From Aggregatibacter actinomycetemcomitans (GTDB taxonomy: Bacteria > Pseudomonadota > Gammaproteobacteria > Enterobacterales > Pasteurellaceae), in contig JACAWG010000010.1 of assembly GCA_017160915.1 (NCBI GenBank), positions 16,165 to 80,164 of the forward strand: 64,000 nucleotides of DNA. Reading direction: 5' to 3'. Below the pieces are notes generated by a model. That model had not been told where the DNA came from. It saw nothing but the letters and a program-made list of their open reading frames with translations, and did no database searches. Made by a program: the position numbers and the translations under genes. Every line of letters begins with the position of its first letter. Positions within the stretch are counted from its first letter, which is position 1. This document shows, piece by piece, positions 36,667 through 46,996 of the stretch.

Positions 36667-37185
36667 ATGGCAACAGGCAAAAGCATTATTCTAATGGGCG
36701 TTTCCAGCACAGGAAAAACATCGGTGGGGACGGAAGTGGCGCGCCGTTTGGGGATAAAACTGATTGACGGCGATGATCTGCACCCGCGCGCCAATATTAT
36801 AAAAATGGGTGAAGGACACCCGCTCAATGATGAAGATCGGGCGCCTTGGTTGGAGCGTATTCGGGATGCCGCCTTTAGTTTGGAGCAAAAAAGCGAAGTG
36901 GGCATTATCGTGTGTTCCGCTCTCAAGAAAAAATACCGCGACCAAATCCGTGACGGCAACCGCAATGTGAAGTTTCTCTTTTTGCAAGGATCTTATGATG
37001 TGATTCTGGAACGTATGCGTCAACGCAAGGGGCATTATATGAAAGAATCCATGTTGAAAAGCCAGTTCGATACGTTGGAAGTGCCGGGGGCAGATGAACC
37101 GGATGTGATCCCCGTTGATATTGACGCCGCTTTTGAAGAAGTCGTCGAGCGTTGCGTTCAGGCGCTGAAACCTTATCTTTCCTAA
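36667..37185 (+). CDS. gntK: Gluconokinase
   Basis: A 172-residue P-loop kinase converting gluconate to 6-phosphogluconate for the pentose phosphate or Entner-Doudoroff routes. The P-loop is GVSSTGKT near residue 12; IDGDDLHPRANI and the HPLNDEDRAPWL motif that binds gluconate follow, then SALKKKYRDQIR. Length is standard. Regulated with gntT through the shared operators and CRP site. Convergent with gntR, with a double hairpin between them. Confidence 0.95.
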   Translation: MATGKSIILMGVSSTGKTSVGTEVARRLGIKLIDGDDLHPRANIIKMGEGHPLNDEDRAPWLERIRDAAFSLEQKSEVGIIVCSALKKKYRDQIRDGNRNVKFLFLQGSYDVILERMRQRKGHYMKESMLKSQFDTLEVPGADEPDVIPVDIDAAFEEVVERCVQALKPYLS

Positions 37186-37188
37186 GGC

Positions 37189-37256
37189 AAAAAGTGCGGT
37201 TGTTTTTCTAAGTGTTTTTGAGATTGAAAAACGCTTGAAAAAAGGACCGCACTTTT
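37189..37256. terminator. Nested hairpins between gntK and gntR
   Basis: Outer arms are facing uptake signals (37192-37200 and 37246-37254), and an inner hairpin (about 37210-37219 with 37227-37236) sits between them. The right arm overlaps the gntR stop region. Serves as a bidirectional terminator. Confidence 0.7.
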
Positions 37257-38253
37257 AAATGCTTTCGCCTAAATGAATCTGATAGCCTAGGTTAATAATC
37301 GCACTTTGCGCGGGAATATCGTTAATGCGAGCCAGTAATTCCTGTGCGGCGATTCGTCCGATTTCCAGGCGCGGCGTGATGACCGTGGCAAGTTGCGGTG
37401 TGATGGATTGCCCCACGTCATGCCCGTGAAAGCCGGCAACGGCGATTTGTGCAGGAACCTTAATGCCTAAACGCTGGCATTCGAAAATCGCGCCGATGGC
37501 GATGTCGTCGTTAGTACAAAAAATCCCGTCCAACTGTGGAAATTTGGCTAGTGCCTGATGTAACAGCTCTCCGCCCAAGGTAAAGGAAGAATGCGCTTTG
37601 GTGGCGATAACCTGTGGCGTTAATTGATGTTTTGCCATGGCATTTTCATAGCCCTGTTGGCGTAATCGGGTGCGTTTGTCCTGACGGGCGGCAAAATATG
37701 CCACATTGCGATGCCCGCGATTAATCATGGTTTCCACCATGGCTTGTGCCGCCGCGATATTATCAAAACCGACGACCTGCTGAATACCCACTTCCGTCGT
37801 ATCCATAATTTCAATCACCGGAATATTCGCCACCTTGAGCATTTTTTTGGTTCTTTCGGAATGGTGACTTTCCGACAAAATAATGCCGTCCACGTTATAG
37901 GAAAGCAGACTTTCAATGCGCTGTTCTTCCTTTTTTTCGCTGTAGCCGTAGTGCGCCAACATGGTTTGATAGCCCGCTTTATCGGTCACCTGTTCAATGC
38001 CGCGAATCACATTGGCGAACACCTGGTTGGTCAGTGACGGCACCAATACGCCGATCGCCCGACTCTTGGCATTGGACAAAATGTCCGGCGCGCGATTGGG
38101 AATATAGCCGAAACGTTCAATGGCTTCCGCAATGCGCGCCTGTGTGCCGTTCGCCACGGAATCGGGGTTGCGCAAATAGCGGCTGATGGTCATTTTCGTA
38201 ATGCCGAGATAATCGGCAATGTCTTGTAAGGTGGGGCGTTTATGTTTATTCAT
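37255..38253 (-). CDS. gntR: Gluconate operon repressor (LacI family)
   Basis: A 332-residue LacI-type repressor. The helix-turn-helix with hinge is TLQDIADYLGITKMTISRYL, followed by the periplasmic-binding-protein-like effector domain with GVLVPSLTN and the DGIFCTNDD core strand. Its proximity to gntT and gntK, and the presence of two GntR-type operators, support gluconate as effector. The C-terminal end NLGYQIHLGESI is unremarkable. Related LacI members are numerous, so the identity rests on context. Confidence 0.92.
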   Translation of the reverse strand: MNKHKRPTLQDIADYLGITKMTISRYLRNPDSVANGTQARIAEAIERFGYIPNRAPDILSNAKSRAIGVLVPSLTNQVFANVIRGIEQVTDKAGYQTMLAHYGYSEKKEEQRIESLLSYNVDGIILSESHHSERTKKMLKVANIPVIEIMDTTEVGIQQVVGFDNIAAAQAMVETMINRGHRNVAYFAARQDKRTRLRQQGYENAMAKHQLTPQVIATKAHSSFTLGGELLHQALAKFPQLDGIFCTNDDIAIGAIFECQRLGIKVPAQIAVAGFHGHDVGQSITPQLATVITPRLEIGRIAAQELLARINDIPAQSAIINLGYQIHLGESI

Positions 38254-38301
38254 AAGAAAAAGTGCCGTTAATACGTGGCATTATTTTAGTCCAAGGCAGC
38301 G

Positions 38302-39126
38302 TTAATCACAAATCCGTAACCGTTCTCTACCGCTGTAAACCGTGGCGCGCCCTGCTCTGGCAAAGCCTATCAGGGTTAAGTTATATTGTTCCGCCATTTG
38401 CACTGCCAAATCCGTTGACGCCGAAATCGCCACCAACATTTCCACGCCGGCAGACACGGTTTTCTGAACCATCTCATAGCTGGCGCGGCTGGTGACGACG
38501 ATAAAACCTTGCGGTTTGCCCGCTTTGGCGTGCCAACCGAGTAATTTATCCAACGCCACATGGCGCCCCACATCTTCCCGAATGGCAAGTAATTTACCGT
38601 CTAAAGAAAAAAAACCGGCGGCGTGTGTAGAACCGGTTTGTTTACCCAATTCCTGCGATTTCTGCAATTGTTCTAAACAATCGTCCAGCTGCGCCACATC
38701 GAAGGTTAAAGTGCGGTCTAATTTCGCCACGTTTTTATAAACCTGCTGCAACTGCTCTGCGCCGCAAATGCCGCAACCGGTTCGCCCGGTTAAGGTACGG
38801 CGATGATCCTTTAACGCCACAAAACAACGGGTCGCCAATTCAATTCTGGCTTCAATGCCGTTGCAAACCTCTTCAATATCAATACCATAAATATCGTTCG
38901 GTTTCTCAATAATGCCTTCCGATAGCGAAAATCCCATGGCGAAATCCGCTAAATCACGGGGCGAACACATCATTACCGTATGGGAAATATCGTTATAAAC
39001 CAGTGCCACGGGAACTTCTTTTGCGAGGGTTTCTTGTTTCTCGGAGATGACAATTGTGTTTTGATTTTGTTTCTCGTTTGTTAATTTTTTAATAAAAAAA
39101 ATTATTTTTTTTGTGATCCAGCTCAA
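38302..39126 (-). CDS. fdhD: Formate dehydrogenase accessory sulfurtransferase
   Basis: FdhD passes sulfur from IscS to the molybdenum cofactor of formate dehydrogenase. The 274 residues include [27 protein letters not shown] with the essential C-x-x-C pair, [14 protein letters not shown] and [10 protein letters not shown]. The start is an uncommon TTG at 39126, chosen because an AAAGGGG ribosome site lies six bases upstream and no ATG is available before conserved sequence. An A8 and a T8 tract lie within the first codons. Divergent from fdnG, whose product needs it. Confidence 0.92.
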   Translation of the reverse strand: MSWITKKIIFFIKKLTNEKQNQNTIVISEKQETLAKEVPVALVYNDISHTVMMCSPRDLADFAMGFSLSEGIIEKPNDIYGIDIEEVCNGIEARIELATRCFVALKDHRRTLTGRTGCGICGAEQLQQVYKNVAKLDRTLTFDVAQLDDCLEQLQKSQELGKQTGSTHAAGFFSLDGKLLAIREDVGRHVALDKLLGWHAKAGKPQGFIVVTSRASYEMVQKTVSAGVEMLVAISASTDLAVQMAEQYNLTLIGFARAGRATVYSGRERLRICD

Positions 39127-39127
39127 A
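39111..39127. promoter_or_regulatory. CRP/FNR-like half-matching site
   Basis: TGTGA-N6-TCAAA (39112-39127) matches CRP half-sites at 9 of 10 positions. It overlaps the fdhD start codon, so if used it more likely serves the divergent fdnG direction or acts as a roadblock. Confidence 0.3.
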
Positions 39128-39362
39128 TTTTTGCCCCTTTCTAGCCATTATTAATTATAGATTTCTGTAGAAAAAATCGGTATCCTAGCCAACGCTTTAA
39201 ATAGGTAGTCATGTATTCTAATTGTTACATCATTGCCAAGTGGCGTTTCGCTAAATTTTAATACAAATTTAACAAGAACGACCATCAAATTATCTACTCA
39301 AAACGAATTTCAAACTATCAAACTGAAAACAACAACAAATTTTGTTGATGTGGGGAGTATTT

Positions 39363-42300
39363 ATGCAGATCAGTAGAAGAAAATTCTTTAAGGTCTGTGC
39401 CGGAGGAATGGCGGGAACATCCGTTGCGATGTTAGGCTTTGCGCCGTCAACGGCCTTGGCTGCACCACGCGAATATAAATTATTGCGTGCCAAAGAATCA
39501 CGCCAAACCTGTACATACTGCGCCGTAAGCTGCGGTATGTTGATGTACAGCACAGGAACACCATCCAATACATTAAGTAGTCATACGAGTACCAATACCC
39601 GTTCTAAATTATTCCATATTGAAGGCGACCCGGATCACCCGATCAGCCGTGGCGCATTGTGCCCTAAAGGTGCCGGTGCGTTAGACTTTGTTAATAGTGA
39701 AAGTCGCTCCTTATATCCTCAATATCGCGCACCGGGTTCCGACAAATGGGAACGCCTTTCCTGGCATGATGCGATTAAACGCATTGCCCGCCTGATGAAA
39801 GATGACCGCGACGCCAATTTTGTCGAGAAAAATGAAGCAGGCAATATCGTCAACCGCTGGACCAGTACAGGGATTATGACGGCATCGGCAATCAGTAATG
39901 AAGCCGCGCTGCTAACCCATAAGTGGATTCGAATGTTGGGGATGCTTCCGGTATGTAACCAAGCGAACACTTGACACGGACCAACGGTAGCAAGTCTTGC
40001 TCCATCATTTGGTCGCGGTGCCATGACAAATAACTGGGTTGATATCAAAAACGCCAATCTTATTCTTGTTCAGGGCGGTAACCCTGCCGAAGCCCACCCT
40101 GTTGGCTTCCGTTGGGCAATTGAAGCGAAGAAAAACGGTGCGAAAATCATCGTTGTGGATCCGCGCTTCAACCGTACGGCTTCTGTTGCCGACTTACATG
40201 CACCAATTCGTTCCGGCTCCGATATTGCATTCTTAATGGGTGTGATTCGTTATTTGCTGGAAACCAATCAGATTCAACATGAATATGTAAAACATTATAC
40301 TAACGCCTCTTATTTGGTAAACGAAGGCTACAAATTTGAAGACGGTTTATTCTCAGGTTTTAACGAGGAAAAACACAGTTACGACAAATCCACTTGGAAC
40401 TACCAATTTGATGAAAACGGTCATCCGAAACGTGATATGACGTTGCAGGATCCGCGTTGCGTAATTAATGTTTTGAAAGAACACGTTGCCCGTTATACGC
40501 CTGAAGTGGTTGAAAATATCACCGGTGTAAAACAAAAACTGTTCTTACAAATTTGTGAGGAAATCGGTAAGACCTCCGCGCCGAATAAAACCATGACGCA
40601 CTTGTATGCGTTAGGCTTTACCGAACATACAATCGGTACGCAAAATATTCGTTCCATGGCGATGATCCAATTGTTATTGGGCAATATCGGTATGCCGGGT
40701 GGCGGGATTAACGCCTTGCGCGGTCACTCTAACGTACAGGGTACTACCGATATGGGCTTATTACCGACCATGTTGCCGGGCTATATGCGTTTACCGACAG
40801 AAAAAGAAAGCTCATTCGATCAGTTTATTAATGCGATTACGCCGAAAGACATCGTGCCGAATCAAATTAACTACTATCGTAATACGCCGAAATTCTTCAT
40901 CAGTATGATGAAAACCTTCTATGGCGATAAAGCAACCAAAGAAAACGGCTGGGGCTTTGATTATCTGCCGAAAGTGGATCGCGTATATGACCCGATTACT
41001 CATGTGAAAATGATGCACGACGGCGAAATGCACGGTTGGATTTTACAAGGTTTCAACGTATTAAACTCATTACCGAACAAAAACAAAACCGTTGCCGGTA
41101 TGAGTAAATTGAAATACTTAATCGTGCTGGATCCGTTACAAACCGAAAGTTCCGAATTCTGGAAAAACTTCGGTGAATCCAACGATGTGGATTCGTCCAA
41201 AATTCAAACGGAAGTCTTCCGCTTGCCGACCACCTGTTTCGCAGAAGAAGACGGTTCCATCGCGAACTCCGGTCGTTGGGCGCAATGGCACCAAAAATCC
41301 TGTGACCAACCGGGTGAAGCTTTACCGGATGCGGATATTTTCTCCATGATTCGTGAAGAAATGCATGAGCTTTACAAGAAAGAAGGCGGTCGCGGTATTG
41401 AGTCGTTTGAAGCAATGACTTGGAACTATGACATTCCGCATTCTCCGTCTCCGACAGAATTAGCCAAAGAACTGAACGGTTATGCGCTGGAAGATTTGTA
41501 TGATGCCAACGGCAATCTGATGTACAAAAAAGGTCAATTGCTGAACGCTTTTGCCCACTTACGTGATGACGGTACGACAACCTCCGGAAACTGGCTATAT
41601 GTCGGTCAGTGGACGGAGAAAGGTAACCAAACAGAAAATCGCGATAATTCCGACCCGTCCGGTTTAGGTTGTACCCTAGGTTGGGGCTTTGCATGGCCGG
41701 CGAATCGCCGAGTGCTTTATAGCCGCGCCTCTTTGGATATTAACGGTAATCCTTGGGATAAACACCGTCAACTGATCAAATGGAACGGTAAAAACTGGAA
41801 CTGGTTTGATATTGCCGACTACGGCACTCAACCGCCGGGTTCCGACACCGGTCCGTTTATGATGTCCGCCGAAGGGGTGGGACGTTTGTTTGCTGTTGAC
41901 AGAATCAATAGCGGACCGTTCCCAGAACACTATGAACCGATTGAAAGCCCGATTGATACGAATCCGCTTCATCCGAATGTCATATCGGATCCGACGGTGC
42001 GTATTTACAAAGAAGATCGTGAATTTATCGGTTCAAACAAAGAATATCCGTTTGTGGCGACAACCTATCGTTTAACCGAACACTTCCACAGCTGGACGGC
42101 ACAATCTGCCATTAACATCATCGCACAACCGCAACAATTTGTGGAAATCGGTGAAAAACTGGCAGAAGAAAAAGGCATCCAAAAAGGCGACATGGTACGT
42201 ATTAGCTCCAAACGGGGTTATATCAAAGCCGTTGCCGTTGTGACCAAACGTCTGAAAGCGTTAGAAGTCAATGGTAAAACAGTACACCATGTGGGCATTC

Positions 42301-42452
42301 CGATTCACTGGAATATGAAAGCATTAAATGGCAAAGGTAACAGAGGTTTCTCAACCAATACGTTAACGCCATCTTGGGGCGAATCCATCACACAAACCCC
42401 TGAATATAAGACTTTCCTGGTGAATATCGAAAAAATAGCGGAGGCCGCATAA
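39363..42452 (+). CDS. fdnG: Formate dehydrogenase-N alpha subunit (selenoprotein)
   Basis: The molybdenum-selenium catalytic subunit oxidising formate in the periplasm. The gene reads straight through an in-frame TGA at 39972-39974, which encodes selenocysteine at residue 204 (E. coli FdnG has it near 196); treating it as a stop would split the gene in two. Total 1029 residues, usual for the family. A twin-arginine signal SRRKFFK begins the protein, and a [4Fe-4S] site with [10 protein letters not shown] followed by CPKGAG lies at about residues 50-110. A histidine follows Sec, as required. First of three genes with fdxH and fdnI; needs Sec machinery encoded elsewhere. Confidence 0.97.
39972..40011 (+). 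promoter_or_regulatory. SECIS element for selenocysteine insertion
   Basis: Directly after the TGA a hairpin forms with apical stem AGCAA-GTC-TTGCT and a loop GU as in bacterial SECIS elements bound by SelB. The flanking sequence closely follows the fdnG SECIS of E. coli. Confidence 0.85.
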
Positions 42453-42453
42453 T

Positions 42454-43386
42454 ATGAGAGCAATGGATGTACAAACGCAAGACGTTATTAAGATCTCCGC
42501 GACTTCAGGATTAACCCCGGCACCACAAGCACGTGATCATAAAGTCGAAGTGGCAAAGCTGATCGACGTCACCACCTGTATCGGTTGTAAAGCCTGTCAG
42601 GTGGGCTGTTCGGAGTGGAATGACATTCGCTCCGATGTCAATGCACAGTGTGTCGGTATTTATGATAATCCGGTGGATCTTAACGCAAAAGCATGGACGG
42701 TCATGCGCTTTAATGAAGTGGAAGAAAATGATCGTTTAGAATGGTTAATTCGTAAAGACGGTTGCATGCACTGCACCGAACCGGGCTGCTTAAAAGCCTG
42801 CCCGTCGCCGGGAGCGATTATTCAGTACGCCAACGGTATCGTGGATTTCCAATCGGATAAATGTATCGGTTGCGGTTACTGCATCGCCGGCTGTCCGTTT
42901 AACATTCCGCGCATGAATCCGGAAGATAATCGCGTCTATAAATGCACCCTTTGTGTGGATCGCGTTTCCGTCGGTCAAGAACCGGCTTGCGTGAAAACCT
43001 GCCCGACAGGTGCGATTCGTTTCGGTTCCAAGGAAGAAATGAAAGTATATGCGGAGCAACGCATTGCCGATTTGAAATCCCGTGGTTACGAAAACGCCGG
43101 ACTTTATGACCCGGAAGGGGTTGGTGGGACTCATGTCATGTATGTATTACACCACGCCGACAAACCGGAATTGTATAACGGTCTGCCGAAAGATCCGCAC
43201 ATCGACCCGACAGTCACCTTATGGAAAGACATTCTGAAACCGGTCGCCGCGGTTGCTATGGGTGGTTTAGCCTTAGCTGAAATTGGTCACTACCTCGTCG
43301 TAGGTCCGAATGTTGAGGAAGATGTGGAAGATCATCACGAAGAATTTGAAGATGAAGACAAACGCGGAGGTACTCAAGATGAATAA
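42454..43386 (+). CDS. fdxH: Formate dehydrogenase-N beta (iron-sulfur) subunit
   Basis: A 310-residue electron-transfer subunit with four [4Fe-4S] cysteine clusters: [38 protein letters not shown] and [21 protein letters not shown]. One C-terminal hydrophobic segment (after [12 protein letters not shown]) anchors it, as in E. coli FdnH. It relays electrons from FdnG to the FdnI hemes. It begins one base after the fdnG stop; the first ATG is at 42454, with a second at 42463 as an alternative. The acidic tail after the anchor is rich in E and D. Confidence 0.96.
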   Translation: MRAMDVQTQDVIKISATSGLTPAPQARDHKVEVAKLIDVTTCIGCKACQVGCSEWNDIRSDVNAQCVGIYDNPVDLNAKAWTVMRFNEVEENDRLEWLIRKDGCMHCTEPGCLKACPSPGAIIQYANGIVDFQSDKCIGCGYCIAGCPFNIPRMNPEDNRVYKCTLCVDRVSVGQEPACVKTCPTGAIRFGSKEEMKVYAEQRIADLKSRGYENAGLYDPEGVGGTHVMYVLHHADKPELYNGLPKDPHIDPTVTLWKDILKPVAAVAMGGLALAEIGHYLVVGPNVEEDVEDHHEEFEDEDKRGGTQDE

Positions 43387-44092
43387 GGGTAAAATTGAAA
43401 TCACCAATGATACTCGTATCATTCGCCATCGAATCCCTGCGCGTCTCAGTCACTGGTTCCTTGTGATCAGTTTCTTCTTAACCATGTTTACCGGGGTGGC
43501 GTTCTTCTTCCCCGATTTTGCCTGGTTAACGGAAATCCTCGGTACGCCGCAATTGGCACGTGCCATTCATCCATTCACCGGTATTTTGATGTTTATTGCG
43601 TTCGTGTTCTTATGTTCACTGTATTGGCATCACAATATTCCGGAGAAAAATGATATTCGCTGGATGAAAGGCATTATTGAAGTGTTGAAAGGTAACGAGC
43701 ATGCCGTTGCCGATAACGGGAAATACAATCTGGGGCAAAAAATGTTGTTCTGGACGCTGATCCTTGCCATGTTTACCTTAATGGGTTCAGGTATCATCAT
43801 GTGGCGTCAATACTTCTCCCACCACTTCTCCATTCCGGTGCTACGTATTGCCATCTTGCTGCATTCCGCCTGTGCTTTTATGCTGTTTACCGGCATTTTG
43901 GTGCACATGTACATGGCATTCTGGGTAAAAGGTTCCATCACCGGTATTGTGGAAGGTTGGGTAACGGTCCGTTGGGCGAAAAAACACCACCCGAAATGGT
44001 ATCGTGAAGAAGTGCTTCCCGAACTGGAAAAAGATGTTGAACGGGAAGAGAAAGGCGAACCGACCAAAGCGATATTTAAGAAATTTAGTTAA
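43379..44092 (+). CDS. fdnI: Formate dehydrogenase-N cytochrome b556 subunit
   Basis: A 237-residue inner-membrane protein with four hydrophobic segments and histidines in the positions of heme b ligands ([32 protein letters not shown]). Passes electrons to menaquinone. The start MNKGKIEI at 43379 is chosen because GGAGGT precedes it and it overlaps the fdxH end; a longer frame would start inside fdxH. C-terminal tail is basic then acidic. In H. influenzae fdhE follows directly, whereas here an uptake-signal terminator and the convergent modC do. Confidence 0.93.
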   Translation: MNKGKIEITNDTRIIRHRIPARLSHWFLVISFFLTMFTGVAFFFPDFAWLTEILGTPQLARAIHPFTGILMFIAFVFLCSLYWHHNIPEKNDIRWMKGIIEVLKGNEHAVADNGKYNLGQKMLFWTLILAMFTLMGSGIIMWRQYFSHHFSIPVLRIAILLHSACAFMLFTGILVHMYMAFWVKGSITGIVEGWVTVRWAKKHHPKWYREEVLPELEKDVEREEKGEPTKAIFKKFS

Positions 44093-44106
44093 TCAATTTA
44101 ATTAAC

Positions 44107-44138
44107 AAAAAGTGCGGTGATTTTTCACCGCACTTTTT
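44107..44138. terminator. Uptake-signal hairpin between fdnI and modC
   Basis: A perfect 14-base inverted repeat (44107-44120 with 44125-44138) with a 4-base loop and flanking A/T runs, between convergent genes. Confidence 0.9.
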
Positions 44139-44149
44139 TATTCCTCAGC

Positions 44150-45211
44150 TTATGCCGACATCACCGAAATGGCTTTAATCTGCGCATAAACCAGTTGCCC
44201 CAGTTGCAATGCCAAATCGTGGAACGACCATTTACTGATACTCGCCCAAATATGCTTGCCGCCAATATCCAGCTTGAGATCAACGCGGTTTTCCTGTTCC
44301 TGAATTTTCACAATGCGACCGTATAAGATATTCCGAATGCTGGATTTTTCCGCTTTATGCAGGCTGATGGAGACGTCGGAGCTATGAACGCAAATGCGGA
44401 CGTTTTCATTCATTTCTGCTGCCACCTGGTTAATCCAAATCTTCTGATCGCCGATAGAAAGTGCGGTCATTTTATAAGACGGATTGTGCATAAAAACAGG
44501 CAGAGAAAGCACCGCACTTTGTTCGTTTTCCTGTTTCCAAGGCAAGAACTGCGGGCTTTCCCAAATGTTTTCCAGCATATCGTAAGCCTCCACGTTGCCG
44601 TCGGTTAATAACACGACCCGCTCCGCTAGGCGCAACAGTTCATCAATGCTGTGCGTCACGTATAAAATCGGAATATTAATTTCCTTGGATAACCGTTCCA
44701 AGTAATTCAGCAATTCCCGCTTGCGCGGCAAGTCTAAGGCGGAAAGGGGTTCATCCATTAATAAAATTTCCGGATCCGTCAACAATGCCCGCCCGATTGC
44801 TACGCGTTGTTTCTCTCCGCCGGATAAGGTGATCGGATAACGTTTTAATAAATGCCCAATCCCTAGCAATTCCACAATGTAGTCAAATTCATCCTTGCTG
44901 GTGTTTTTCATGCCGTAGCGCAAATTGCCTTTCACCGTGTAATGAGGAAATAAGCGCGCGTCCTGAAAAACATAACCGATATTGCGCCGATTGGCGGGAA
45001 CACAAATTCCCTCTTCCGCCTCAAATAACACACGATCATTTAACGCAATCACGCCCTCATCCGGATTAATTAACCCGCTTATCAAATTGATCAAAGAAGA
45101 TTTCCCCGAACCGGACAAGCCGAAAAGTGCGGTCACGCCTTGCGATGGAATTTCAAGCTTCGCCTGTAGGGATAAATTGCCTAATTGTTTTTTTACATCA
45201 ATGTACAGCAT
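44150..45211 (-). CDS. modC: Molybdate ABC importer ATPase
   Basis: A 353-residue ATPase with Walker [10 protein letters not shown], signature [15 protein letters not shown], Walker B LLMDEP and a switch histidine in YVTHS. The C-terminal ~70 residues form the molybdate-binding TOBE/MOP domain ([13 protein letters not shown]...). It overlaps the modB gene end by 14 bases. Supplies molybdenum for the adjacent formate dehydrogenase. Ends at the uptake-signal terminator. Confidence 0.94.
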   Translation of the reverse strand: MLYIDVKKQLGNLSLQAKLEIPSQGVTALFGLSGSGKSSLINLISGLINPDEGVIALNDRVLFEAEEGICVPANRRNIGYVFQDARLFPHYTVKGNLRYGMKNTSKDEFDYIVELLGIGHLLKRYPITLSGGEKQRVAIGRALLTDPEILLMDEPLSALDLPRKRELLNYLERLSKEINIPILYVTHSIDELLRLAERVVLLTDGNVEAYDMLENIWESPQFLPWKQENEQSAVLSLPVFMHNPSYKMTALSIGDQKIWINQVAAEMNENVRICVHSSDVSISLHKAEKSSIRNILYGRIVKIQEQENRVDLKLDIGGKHIWASISKWSFHDLALQLGQLVYAQIKAISVMSA

Positions 45212-45971
45212 CGCTTTGTCCTAATCTTTTCTGCATCCGTTTTGCCAGCCACTCCGATAACAACAGGGAAACCAAGGATAAAATGATGGCAAAAACACAT
45301 AAACGGGCGGCTTGTTCTTCCGCGCCGGGCGTTTGAATGAAAGAATACATTGCCAAAGGAATGGTTTGCGTTTCACCGGCGATATTGGAAACGAAAGTGA
45401 TGGTTGCGCCGAATTCACCCAAGGAGCGGGCAAATCCCAATACGATGCCGGCTAAAATTCCCGGCAAAGATAGGGGCAAGGTGATGGTAAAAAATACCCG
45501 CCAAGAGGAGGCGCCCAAGGTTCTGGCGGCTTGTTCCAATTTTAAGTCGATGCTTTCCAGCGAGAGACGAATTGCCCGAACCACTAACGGAAACGCCACC
45601 ACGGCAGCGGCTAATACCGCGCCGCGCCAGCTAAAGCCGAAAGTCAGCCCGAACCATTGGTATAAATATTTGCCGATGAAACCGTTGCGCCCCATTGCCA
45701 CCAGCAGCAGGTAACCAATCACCACAGGCGGCAACACCAAAGGTAAATGGATGATACCGCCGACGATGGATTTTCCGTAAAATTCTTTACGCGCTAACAA
45801 CCACGCCACAAAAATCGCAAAAGGCAGGCTCCAAATCATCGCACTGACAGACACTTCCAGGCTCAACCGAATGGCGTCGATTTCTAATTGGCTTAAGCCT
45901 AATAACGTCAGAAACTGTGTAAGCAAAATCCCGATTCCCTTTATAAATAGCCCATAAACAAAGCGTAGCAC
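45198..45971 (-). CDS. modB: Molybdate ABC importer permease
   Basis: A ModB-type permease with five to six hydrophobic segments and the EAA-loop [22 protein letters not shown] near the end, close to E. coli ModB through [18 protein letters not shown] and [16 protein letters not shown]. The called GTG at 45971 lies inside a hairpin and adds about 25 residues beyond the usual N-terminus. A TTG at 45926, preceded by AAAGGGA, may be the real start (242 residues). Overlaps modC by 14 bases. Confidence 0.9.
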   Translation of the reverse strand: MLRFVYGLFIKGIGILLTQFLTLLGLSQLEIDAIRLSLEVSVSAMIWSLPFAIFVAWLLARKEFYGKSIVGGIIHLPLVLPPVVIGYLLLVAMGRNGFIGKYLYQWFGLTFGFSWRGAVLAAAVVAFPLVVRAIRLSLESIDLKLEQAARTLGASSWRVFFTITLPLSLPGILAGIVLGFARSLGEFGATITFVSNIAGETQTIPLAMYSFIQTPGAEEQAARLCVFAIILSLVSLLLSEWLAKRMQKRLGQSDAVH

Positions 45972-45984
45972 AATGGCTACGCTT
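45961..45984 (-). terminator. Hairpin in the modA-modB junction
   Basis: Nine-base GC-rich arms (45961-45969 with 45976-45984) with a six-base loop lie right after modA in the transcribed direction, with only a weak U tract behind. It may be a partial terminator or RNA-stabilising structure that favours modA over modB and modC. Confidence 0.5.
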
Positions 45985-46004
45985 CAGACGTCAATTGAGT
46001 GCGG

Positions 46005-46769
46005 TTATTTTACCGAGAAACCGTAATCTACAAAGACTTTTTTCGCTTCAGGCGATTCTAAATATTTTAAGAAGGCTTGCGTTTCCGCATTATTGTGATC
46101 TTTTAAAATGGCAACCGGATAATTTGCCGGTTTGTAAGAATCTTGTGGGAAGACGCCGACTGTTTTGACTTCTTTACTCACTTTCGCATCGGTTGCATAC
46201 ACGATACCCAACGGAGATTCACCGCGTTCAACCAAGGCTAATGCGGCACGCACATCTTTGCCACGGGCTAATTTATCTTTCACTTTGTCCCATAAGTTTA
46301 ATTTGGTTAAGGCTTCTTCGGCATATTGACCGGCAGGCACGTGCGCCGGGTCGCCAACGGACAAATAAGCATCTTTTAATTGGTTAATCCATTCGCCTTT
46401 AGCAATATCTACGTTTTCTAATTTGCTGTCTTTTTGTGAAATGAGCACCAGTTCGTTACCCACCAATAATTTTTCACTTTCTTTCACGGTTAAATCTTTA
46501 TCGGAAAGGTATTTCATCCATTTGCCGCTGGCGGAAATAAATAAATCGGCAGGCGCGCCTTCTTCAATTTGTTTGGCTAATGTGGAAGAGGAAGCAAAGG
46601 AAAACACAATTTCTTCTTTCGGATTCATTTTTGAATAATCGGCGGCGACCTGTTTCAAGGAATCGGTCATGGACGCCGCGGCAAACACGGTTACCTTAGC
46701 TTGAGCGGAAAGTGAAAGGGCAAAACAAGCGGCAGCGAGACCGGCAGCAATTTTTGAATATTTAGACAT
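46005..46769 (-). CDS. modA: Molybdate-binding periplasmic protein
   Basis: A 254-residue binding protein with a Sec signal peptide (cleavage after SAQA near residue 24). The mature protein has FAAASMTDSLKQVA near the N-terminus, ASSSTLAKQIEEGAPADLFISASG, and the other substrate-binding segments of ModA. First gene of the modABC operon, divergent from modE, and followed by a hairpin before modB. A ModE-like operator lies in the upstream region at 46801-46829. Confidence 0.94.
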   Translation of the reverse strand: MSKYSKIAAGLAAACFALSLSAQAKVTVFAAASMTDSLKQVAADYSKMNPKEEIVFSFASSSTLAKQIEEGAPADLFISASGKWMKYLSDKDLTVKESEKLLVGNELVLISQKDSKLENVDIAKGEWINQLKDAYLSVGDPAHVPAGQYAEEALTKLNLWDKVKDKLARGKDVRAALALVERGESPLGIVYATDAKVSKEVKTVGVFPQDSYKPANYPVAILKDHNNAETQAFLKYLESPEAKKVFVDYGFSVK

Positions 46770-46800
46770 AATGCAAACTCCATTTTTGGTTAGTAAATAA

Positions 46801-46829
46801 ATTATATATCGCGCAGATTATACAACGAT
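46801..46829. promoter_or_regulatory. Putative ModE operator
   Basis: An inverted, AT-rich element reading ATTATATAT then about ten bases then TTATACAACGAT resembles the ModE palindrome (TATA-rich arms ending in AACGAT). It lies 32 bases upstream of modA, in the divergent modA-modE region. Confidence 0.45.
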
Positions 46830-46996
46830 GAACGCAATATAAAAATATGTTTGAACAAGAAAAGATCACAATATTGCGTACGCGCCAAACGATTTATCGG
46901 CGTTCTTATTCGGGACAAAATATAGTATGATGTGCAACCGATAAACCATGTCATAAAACGACATATTCCACAGCGAATTTTGAGGGGGAAACCATC

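Noticed and set aside
39183..39362. Possible NarP/FNR sites upstream of fdnG
   Set aside because: One TACCTAT-type heptamer and a few TTGA-like pieces occur but none pair into a convincing site, so no call was made.
39342..40022. Apparent split of the formate dehydrogenase alpha gene into two reading frames
   Set aside because: The break is a single TGA in frame on both sides, at the known selenocysteine position and followed by a SECIS hairpin, so it is one selenoprotein gene and not a pseudogene.
40353..41972. Several minus-strand frames opposite fdnG
   Set aside because: Shadow frames of a highly conserved gene; no start signals or protein features.
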